Assembly (NCBI GenBank): GCA_021292105.1
Contig: CM037857.1
Coordinates: 28,541,161 to 28,605,160 of the forward strand
Length of the DNA stretch: 64,000 bases
Origin: Anadara kagoshimensis
Taxonomy: Eukaryota; Mollusca; Bivalvia; Arcoida; Arcidae
Reading direction: 5' to 3'
A program made the position numbers and the translations under genes. Position 1 is the first letter of the stretch; each line of letters opens with the position of its first letter. Below the pieces are notes generated by a model. It saw nothing but the letters and a program-made list of their open reading frames with translations, was not told where the DNA came from and did no database searches. Shown in pieces: positions 12,801 through 23,800 of this stretch.

Positions 12801-15800
12801 GCTTGGTTTTTTATTTTGATTTTGAGTAATTGAGTTATTGAAAGTATGCTCAGAATCCATTCAGGTTATTTTTAATGGCCTGAAACAAAATTGAAAAACC
12901 AATACCCAGTGATAAATTTCTGATAAAAGATCAAACATGTCCTTTCATTTGGACCAAAATAGAAAATAAACAAGCATGGTATATATAGTATGTACTTTGA
13001 AAAGTTAACTGAGGTTACTTCTGTCTTACCCGTGGGTACCTTTTAAGGAAAAAATTTTAAAGTTAATTTATAAAACAATAATGTTTACAGTGGTAAGGTC
13101 TCACCTGAAAAGATTCCATTACCTGATGTGATTAGGTAAGTTAGTGAAAAAAACTGCATTAACCGGCGCACAACCCTGTACCTCGCATCTCACCATTCAC
13201 AGATTTGAGGATGTCAACATTGTTCCTAGATGGTTCCTAACACCTTAACTATTTTATAATTTATATAAAAATGCCTATCTATGCATTATTATCTTGCAGA
13301 CAACATGTGACAATTAATGGCCCTGGTGAACTACAAATGCCCTATTTTCTAATTCTTTATAACCATTAGCACCATTTCATCCTTCCTCCTTGATTCCTAA
13401 TCACTTTTTATCCACTCTCCTTGATATTTATATAAAAATGCCTATCCATGCATTTATCATCTTGCAGATAACATATGACAACTAATGGCCCTGATGAGCT
13501 GCAAATCCCCTATATCCTAATCCATTAGCACCAATTTATCCTTCCTCCTTGATTCCTAATCACTTTTTTTATCCACTCTCCTTGATATTTATATAAAAAT
13601 GCCTATCTATGCATTTGTAACCTTGCAGACCTGTGACAATTAATGGCCCTGGTGAGCTGCAAATCCCTTATATCCTAATGCATTAGCACCACTACTTTTT
13701 ATCCACAGTCCTCAGTTCCTTACTGCCACCTCTATTACACTACATGATACATCCATGATAGTAGATATTGGACAATACATCACATAACATTATATATTTA
13801 TTGACCCCGGTTTCACAATCATTTCTTAAATAAGATTTTTCTTAACTTTATGTTGAAAATTTTGAAATCTGAATTATTTTGTTAGTTTTCAAGATAATCT
13901 TTATTTAAATTAACAAAGTAGAATTAGTAGATTCCATGCTACCAATTTATATCACACATCACATATAAGCTAAAGCAGTCTCCTATAAATTCCTTTATAC
14001 AGTTAAACCTGCCATAGCAACCACCTTTATATAAAAACCTCTTGTCCATAAAGACAAGTTTTGTAAGCTCCAGTTTCTTAAAAGAATTTCTATATAAAAA
14101 CCACCTGTTTATAAAATCCATTTTAGATGCCATGGGTGATTTTATATATGGTTTATGTAATTATATATATAAATTGACAAATTATAAAGAAATTATTGTG
14201 TTATTTTAGTTTACAATAGATAATAGTTTATGCTTAAAAAGAGAAAGCATTCAAGTAACATTTATAATATATACAGTAAAACATGTTTATAACAAAGCCC
14301 TGAGGACTCAATTTTTAACTTCAGTATAAAGCAACTTTGTTATATTGTTATACATAGACATATATAGAAGCGCGGCCTGGCCCAATATTTGACTTTCGTA
14401 CTATCCATGTATTTGGTGCAAGCAGGTTCAGTATATTCCTGTTTGACTGTAGTGTGAAATGGATTCAAGAACAAGACCAGTCTTGTATAAACTTAAAATG
14501 CCTCCACAATGTCTATACATTTGTTAATTGGTTTTCTATGAGTATAAATACTTGTTGTACAATTATATTATTACAGTTTCTTGTTTCAGCTTAAACTTTT
14601 CTTTGATTTGAAGATAAAAATATAAAAATATGCATATACTCGGTACTGAATTTGTTGAGTAATCATTATCATAAAATTAAATGAACACCAAAATCATTGG
14701 CATTTGAGTACAACAGTTTTCTGCAACGTCTTTGCCTTGAAGGTGTTCATTAAAAACTAACACACATCATCACCAATAGGAGTTATTATGGTCATATGAA
14801 AATTTACAAACATCGCTGAAAAATAGCTATCCACATTGAAGTATGTAATAATGAGATATTCTGAGATACAAGCTATTTCCCATTATTTCTATATTTATGC
14901 TGAGAAAGTTTAAAATAGCCATTTACCATTACATTGGATTAGGATAATTGTAATTATCATCGAGACAATTTTTGACATTGAAATACATGTATGTTATGCC
15001 ATTATTTTAGCCACCACACTGAAATACCCATGACGCCTTTACCCATGACTGTATCACCTGTAGGCTCAAACAATGATGGTGATGATAACATATCGTAAGT
15101 TATTACACAAAGATTGCCTCTTCATTCAAACTTCTGTATATCAGCACAGTCTTTTGAGCATGCTACAATGTCTTTTGTGCAACAATGCATCTTAAAGGCA
15201 AACTTCTGTTATATCAACAAAGTCTTGAGCATGCAACAACGCCTTTCATGCAAAAATGTCTCTCTAACACTTCTGGTAGATCAACCAGGTCTTGAGAACA
15301 TGCAACATTGCTTCTTTAGGCAAATTTCATGTATATCAACAAAGTCTTGGGCATGCAACACTGCCTCTCTGAAAATTTCTGATATATCAACAAAATGTTA
15401 ACCATGCAACATTGCCTCTCCAAGGCAAACTTCTGGCATATCAACTAAGTCTAAGGCATGCAACACTGCCTCTCTCTGATAAACTGTGGGATATCAGCCA
15501 AGTGTTAAGCATGCAACATTGCCTCTCCAAGGCAAACTTCTGGTATATCAACTAAGTCTAAGGCATGCAACACTGCCTCTCTCAGATAAACTGTGGGATA
15601 TCAGGCAAGTGTTAAGCATGCAACATTGCCTCTCCAAGGCAAACTTCTGGTATATCAACTAAGTCTAAGGCATGCAACACTGCCTCTCTCTGATAAACTC
15701 TAGGATATCAGCCAAGTGTTAAGCATGCAACATTGCCTCTCCAAGGCAAACTTCTGGTATATCAACTAAGTCTAAGGCATGCAACACTGCCTCTCTCTGA

Positions 15801-18800
15801 TAAACTGTGGGATATCAGCCAAGTGTTAAGCATGCAACAGTGCCTCTCCAGGCAAACTTCTGGTATATCAACTAAGTCTAAGGCATGCAACACTGCCTCT
15901 CTCTGATAAACTTTAGGATATCAGCCAAGTGTTAAGCATGCAACATTGCCTCTCCAAGGCAAACTTCTGGTATATCAACTAAGTCTAAGGCATGCAACAC
16001 TGCCTCTCTCTGATAAACTTTAGGATATCAGCCAAGTGTTAAGCATGCAACATTGCCTCTCCAAGGCAAACTTCTGGCATATCAACTAAGTCTAAGGCAT
16101 GCAACACTGCCTCTCTATGATAAACTGTGGGATATCAGCCAAGTGTTAAGCATGCAACATTGCCTCTCCAAGGCAAACTTCTGGTATATCAACTAAGTCT
16201 AAGGCATGCAACACTGCCTCTCTCAGATAAACTGTGGGATATCAGCCAAGTGTTAAGCATGCAACAGTGCCTCTCCAGGCAAACTTCTGGTATATCAACT
16301 AAGTCTAAGGCATGCAACACTGCCTCTCTCTGATAAACTTTAGGATATCAGCCAAGTGTTAAGCATGCAACATTGCCTCTCCAAGGCAAACTTCTGGTAT
16401 ATCAACTAAGTCTAAGGCATGCAACACTGCCTCTCTCTGATAAACTTAGGATATCAGCCAAGTGTTAAGCATGCAACATTGCCTCTCCAAGGCAAACTTC
16501 TGGTATATCAACTAAGTCTAAGGCATGCAACACTGCCTCTCTCTGATAAACTTTAGGATATCAGCCAAGTGTTAAGCATGCAACATTGCCTCTCCAAGGC
16601 AAACTTCTGGTATATCAACTAAGTCTAAGGCATGCAACACTGCCTCTCTCTGATAAACTTTAGGATATCAGCCAAGTGTTAAGCATGCAACATTGCCTCT
16701 CCAAGGCAAACTTCTGGCATATCAACTAAGTCTAAGGCATGCAACACTGCCTCTCTATGATAAACTGTGGGATATCAGCCAAGTGTTAAGCATGCAACAT
16801 TGCCTCTCCAAGGCAAACTTCTGGTATATCAACTAAGTCTAAGGCATGCAACACTGCCTCTCTCAGATAAACTGTGGGATATCAGCCAAGTGTTAAGCAT
16901 GCAACATTGCCTCTCCAAGGCAAACTTCTGGTATATCAACTAAGTCTAAGGCATGCAACACTGCCTCTCTCAGATAAACTGTGGGATATCAGCCAAGTGT
17001 TAAGCATGCAACATTGCCTCTCCAAGGCAAACTTCTGGTATATCAACTAAGTCTAAGGCATGCAACACTGCCTCTCTCTGATAAACTCTAGGATATCAGC
17101 CAAGTGTTAAGCATGCAACATTGCCTCTCCAAGGCAAACTTCTGGTATATCAACTAAGTCTAAGGCATGCAACACTGCCTCTCTCTGATAAACTGTGGGA
17201 TATCAGCCAAGTGTTAAGCATGCAACAGTGCCTCTCCAGGCAAACTTCTGGTATATCAACTAAGTCTAAGGCATGCAACACTGCCTCTCTCTGATAAACT
17301 TTAGGATATCAGCCAAGTGTTAAGCATGCAACATTGCCTCTCCAAGGCAAACTTCTGGTATATCAACTAAGTCTAAGGCATGCAACACTGCCTCTCTCTG
17401 ATAAACTTTAGGATATCAGCCAAGTGTTAAGCATGCAACATTGCCTCTCCAAGGCAAACTTCTGGTATATCAACTAAGTCTAAGGCATGCAACACTGCCT
17501 CTCTCTGATAAACTTTAGGATATCAGCCAAGTGTTAAGCATGCAACATTGCCTCTCCAAGGCAAACTTCTGGTATATCAACTAAGTCTAAGGCATGCAAC
17601 ACTGCCTCTCTCAGATAAACTGTGGGATATCAGCCAAGTGTTAAGCATGCAACATTGCCTCTCCAAGGCAAACTTCTGGTATATCAACTAAGTCTTACAA
17701 TGTTTCCATAAAAACTCTGTTATAGCAACAATGTCTTGGGCATGCAACAGTGCCACTCTATGAAAAACTCCTGGTATATCAACCAAGTCTGTTAACTCAA
17801 TATGGCACCATATCATGATTATAACTTCTCTGCACAATTTCAAAACTACCAAAACATTTTCTCCAAGCATGCAACAATTAAGTGATGCAGTACTATGAGA
17901 TATTGAAATCTCCACACGGTACATGCATTACAGCCAGAACCTTGTACCTTAATAATTGACATGTAATAAGTTAATACAGTCTTTACAACTTCTTTTTCTT
18001 TGTGTATACTGCACTACAATAAAAAAAACTGTTTGTGCTTTGGTAACATATGCTTTGACCTCAGTGTACGAAGTAATTTTTTGCCAAAGAACAGCCATTT
18101 TTTTTTTTTTTGTCTGAAATGTACAGTAAAACCTCGTTATAATGCCCCTCGATAACATTGCCACCTCGCTTATCGCCACACTATTTTGAAGTCCCAAAAT
18201 CCATTTTGTTTATGTTTTTCTTTATGAGCCTCCCTCAATTTATCGCCAAACCCCTTTATAACGCCAAAATATGACTGAACAAATGGTGGCGATAAATCGA
18301 GGTTTTACTGTATAAAGGGAGATAAGCATGTCTTTTGCAATTTCATTGTGTCAAGGTAACATCGGTAAGATCTAGTGGTATGTCACATGTTAGTAACTAT
18401 TAAACAAATCATTGATAAAACATGTCAAATTTTTTTATAGCTAGTGCCTAGCTATGAACCACTTTTATGGGGGCTCCAAACTTTCGGTTATACCTCTATT
18501 TAGCAACAACATATAATCGACAAAAAAGATAAGGACCACATCAAAAACATTGTTTAATTTTGTAGAACGTAAATCATATCATGTCATATTCACACTTCTC
18601 ATAACTTCATTACGAGGATTTAATTTCATGCACAAAAAATTAACTTCATAACATTGTTTGAAACAAAAAAAGAATATAAACAAAATACGGATGATTTTAC
18701 ATTTTCAGTTTTAGGATTTTTATTTCAAATTTACAATGGTCCCTAACTTTTTTTGTTACTTGTATTTCCAGTCTTGTATGTACTTTAAACATACAAATGT

Positions 18801-20837
18801 AGTTAACAGATCATGGCAGCACCTCTCACCATCTACTAGGTTGGAATCCCACTTGGGCAGCTTCTAATGTTAGAAAGTTTGTAAATTTCCTTGCTGAAAG
18901 TTGGTAATTTTTTTCTGATGACTTGGGTTTCCTTCGATAAAGCAAAAACAAATCTTGTCCTGGTTGCAGTTAAAACACCATTTTTCCACTGCACCATTCA
19001 AGAACTAACGGCCTCAATATAAGTGAAAAATTCTTGACTGAGAGATAAAGCACCATTAATCCACTCCACATATTCAAAAGATCCAAATATGTTTACTCAT
19101 TTCTGTGATCTTAGTATAAGTCTTACTCTAATGTAGAGGGGTAATGAAGTTTTACCCCTAGGTAGAGGGGTAATGAAGCTTTTCCCCTAGGTAGAGGGGT
19201 AATGAAGTTTTACCACCATGTAGAGGGGTAATGAAGTTTTACCCCCAGGTAGAGGGGTAATGAAGTTTTACCCTAGGTAGAGGGGTAATGAAGTTTTACC
19301 CACAGGTAGAGGGGTAATGAAGTTTTACCCACAGGTAGAGGGGTAATGAAGTTTAACCCACAGGTAGAGGGGTAATGAAGTTTTACCCTAGGTAGAGGGG
19401 TAATGAAGTTTTACCCACAGGTAGAGGGGTAATGAAGTTTTACCCACAGGTAGAGGGGTAATGAAGTTTTACCTACAGGTAGAGGGGTAATGAAGTTTTA
19501 CCCACAGGTAGAGGGGTAATGAAGTTTTACCCACAGTTAAGATTCCTTCAATTATTGTAAGACAGGTGATTCCAGAGTAATGCAGGATACTGGAGATGCC
19601 CATTGGAAACCACAAACTTTTTCACACTAGCATCTGTCCCAAGTGGGATTTAACCTTTAGTCTTGGTGATGAGAGGTGTATTGATTTTCAAGCCAGGATT
19701 TTAGACCACTCTGCCACCAATGCTTTACTAACTTTAGTTCATGTATATTTATATAAACATTTGTAGGAGACAGATGAAGACAGACCCTGCAGCACAGTTT
19801 TATTTATCAGATTTAATCTATTAATATTTATTCTCTTACAGAGACCATTATTTAAGAAAAGTGGTAAATTTTCTATTTTGCTTTATTTTGCAGTTTTTCA
19901 TATCTATTTAGAAACTAGAAAGATGTATATTTATAGCCCGCCACAGTTATAGTGGCTAGGTATTTGGTGATACCCTCCATTTTCAGTGATCAATGTGCAT
20001 CTGTCCACTTGTCTGATCCATGGTTTCTGAAAAGATCAGAGAAAAAGAAAGTGGGGGATATTAAATTTGAGTTTCTATCCATCTAATATTTATATATCGA
20101 ACATTTTGCGTTAAGTTTAAAAGTAAAAAAAAGTTGATATAGGTTGATCTTGATCTTTTTGTGTTAAGTTTAAATGTATAAAACACTGATATATGTTGTC
20201 CATGATCTGTTTGCAAAATACACAGAAAGTCTATTTTGTTATTAGGGTACCGGTAATTGTTAGGTGCATACTGCGATATGTTACTTACTGGTACAAGTAT
20301 ATGCGTTATTTAAACTGGCCAGTGTTTATTGTTTATAATCTCTTTGCCATCAGATTCTTGATGACTTATTTGATGTTATTCAATAAGTTTATTCAGAAAA
20401 TATTTTTTAATATTTTTAGCCGTGTATATGGGTGAGGATTATAAATTGTGTTGTATTGTTTGTTATGTTGATATTGTTAGGATTTTACGGACAAGAAAAA
20501 CAAGCAACTGTTTTCACTTTGCTTCTTCATTTTGAAAAATTCAGGAATATTTTTACATCTTCTATAGGGAAAGTGGAAACACTTGTTTTCCTGGTTCTTG
20601 CCTGAATTTCAAGTACAGTTTCAATTACCGGAAAAATGTCATTGCTTTTGGAAATTTGATTTGTTTTAAGTGTTTTTCTAACTGCAATGTTGATGGTCAT
20701 CACCATGATTTATAACATTGTGTAGCCATTATTAGTAATACTTAAAATAGTCTTATACTGATATTTCATTTTTTTATAAACACATTTAATTTGTTCCTGT
20801 CACTGACCTTTTTCAAGAATACAAGAATTCATTTTTC

Positions 20838-20874
<37 letters not shown>

Positions 20875-23800
20875 TAAAAAAAAAACAACCCCTATTTTCC
20901 ATGCATTATTCTTAAATTTTCCACAAGTAATATTAGGAAAAAATGACCTAAAATATAGGAATTTCATTAGTTTTTTTTTTTCAATGTTCATATTTTTATA
21001 TTAGTAAATTTCACAATTTTATGTCTTTTATTGTCACTTGATGTTTCAGTTTAGGGCAAGGGTAAGGAGATGACATTTATTTTTATGATTCAAATTGTTT
21101 TAATTAAAATTTTAACTTGAAGTCAGTTGTAAATTGTTGATTTTCCATTTTATTGTTTAATTTCAAGTATTTAGATATTTGATTTTTTGTTTGGAAAGTT
21201 CAAATATGTCCTGAGCCAAGGTAGGCTAATCATGAAAATCTATCCCAACCTTATGTATGCTCATAATAAAATCTTTCTTCAGAGCATATTAAATTTTCCC
21301 CTGACTCTATGGATCATTGCAGGGCTCTCGCTGACTTGTTTTGGGGCCGATATTCTGTCCCATTCATAATTTAAAATCATATGGTATTTTCAAAGTCACT
21401 TAGCTAATTTTCAGTCACTTAGCTAATTTTCACAATTTTGGAAATTTCAGCTTCAAGAACAGTATTTTCGAGTTTTCCGAATTTTGGCTATTATGATGAT
21501 TATTTTTACAATTGCAAGGGCCCTGGCCCCATTCAAAATAGGCTGAGGGAGAGCCAGTGCATTATCCTGATGTTTATCTACATGACATGAACCAACCAAG
21601 AAAACACAAAGTTTCACTTTCATAGAACACAAACACCCCTGAATTTTTTGCCAATACCTACTCATTAATTAGTTTCTCCATGTTGATACATGGCTGCATA
21701 TATTCCTCTTTTCAGACAAGTTATTGTATGATCACGCTACTGGACCTATGACACTGGTAGTGCAGTGACCTCTTACAGACTAGGTTCCAATTCTACCCAG
21801 ATAGACCCTAGTGTGTGTGTGAAAAAGTTTGTCAGTTTGCTTGCTTAAGGTTGTGTTTTTCTTAGGGCACTAGTTACTCTACCATTTAACTGACCACCTC
21901 CAAAAAGGTGAGGATTAGCATTATGATTAATGGTGTCTTGTACTCCAGCCAGGTTTGTTTGGATTACATTCAAACATGTCTTTAAAGGCCACCCAAGGGA
22001 ACCAGTAAAAATGGCCTTTATGGGCAGGTGGCCTTTAAAGAACAATAGGGATAAAATTCTACTGGCCTTAATAAGAAAGTAACCCTTATATAGAGGTGGC
22101 CTTTAAGGCAGGTTAGACTGTAGTTAATTGGTATTTGTGACCAAGAGCTCAGCATCACGATATAAAAGTCACAGTTCTTTTGAATGGGAACTTAAAATAA
22201 ACGAGGTCCCGTGTCATGGTAGATGTGGACGATAAAGAATCCTGCTGTATAATGCCATCAGCGCATCACACAGGCAAAATTTCTGCACCTTTGCCAATAG
22301 TTGGGGATGTCACAATATAAGTGATATATTCTTGACTTGGAGGTAAAACACCATTACTCAACTTGACTTTCTTTGAAAAATTGATATAAATGGTAATTCC
22401 AAAGAAACCTTCAGAGTGTACCTTTGCAGTGTGCTTAGAGCAATGCAGGGAGGTTTCTTTAATGTGCCTAGTCTACACGGGTATCGTTTTTAAGTTCTCT
22501 TCCAAAGGACCCAATGGCTTTCATTAAGCTACATGCTGAGTGCTTAGCAAAACAACATTCTCTACCAATTACTTGGTCAGACACAGCCGTGGTTCGAACC
22601 CAGACCTGTATATGCAGCGAGCACTACTAAAAATTATATACTATATGTGTGGTTTCCGTCCCTACTTGAATCAGCATCCAAAATTGACTAGAATAGATTT
22701 GTATTTTAAATTTCAGAAGGAGGAGACATTGAGCAGACAAAACTCAAGTGGTTGGTTATAATTTACATTGTCCATATTTGTTGATTCAGTTTTACATGTT
22801 ATGATGGTTTTTATTACTGTAAATCTGGAAATTTTTGCATCGACTTTTCGCTAGTGGGTTACATTTCATTATTTATATCCACATTCCTTTATTTCTACAT
22901 TGCCAAGTACTAGTTATTATACCCCAGCTTCAAAAAAGAGGGAGTGGTATACTGGTTAACCTCTGTTCGTCTGAAACAAAAATTTTCGTAACAGTTTTTT
23001 CAGCAACTACTAAACAAAGCCAGTTGAATTTTTATGTGCGAGTACATTATGAGGTCCCATGCTGCAAGTACCTGTTTCAAGTCTGCCAGACAGCTACTTC
23101 CTGTTTATCGACTTAGTTTAATGTTTGACATTTACGGTCAATGTTTTAAGTTATAAGCAGGAAGTTACTAAATGTTGATAGATCACATTGAATTTACATA
23201 TTAGAGATTGTTTAATTTCTGTGTTTTGTTAATCTCATGAATTTACATTAACAAACTTCTAAAAAAATCAATAATAAAAACATGAAAATTTCACGATTTA
23301 CAGTAGTTCTGTTTAACAATAGTTAATTTGACATTGTTTTAGCTGCTAGTAAAACTGTTGGATTTACTGTGTTTGTGATGGTGATTTACGCAAAATATTG
23401 TGCCATCTAACTCTTTAGAATTTGTTGATGGTTTTGATATGTTTACCATATTGTTAATTGATGGTCATAATATACCAATTTTGATTGTTAGATTCATACA
23501 TTTATTTTATTTTTGTTTTACTGGTTAACCAGTCATTTACATGCTAAATGGTCATTAAAGTTGATGGTTTTTTCAATATTTTAAAAATTTAGTTTTGATT
23601 TGTTAATTATTTATAATAATATTGATACAGAGACATGCAAGAAGTATTCGGACACTTGTGATACTTGTTATACACATGGACAAATGGCGAAAAATTCATC
23701 GAAATTGACCAAGAAATAAGTTTTTGAGAATTTTTTTTAAAATATATGTTTTTTTATGAAACAAAGAAGGATTTTACAAAATGTCCGAAAACTTCTTGCA

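Noticed and set aside
15114..16333. Open frames with repeated SMQQCL/ACNTASL peptides
   Set aside because: They come from the 107-bp satellite; unit length is not a multiple of three and frames end within one or two units.
19133..19536. Regular 29-bp repeats looking like a CRISPR array
   Set aside because: There are no spacers; units abut directly, and the setting is an intron of an animal gene.
19842..19863. Possible extra gene 1 tail exon (GACCATTATTTAAGAAAAGT after TCTTACAG)
   Set aside because: The splice sites are passable but the length would leave phase 0, incompatible with the next tail exon, and read through it has no family resemblance.
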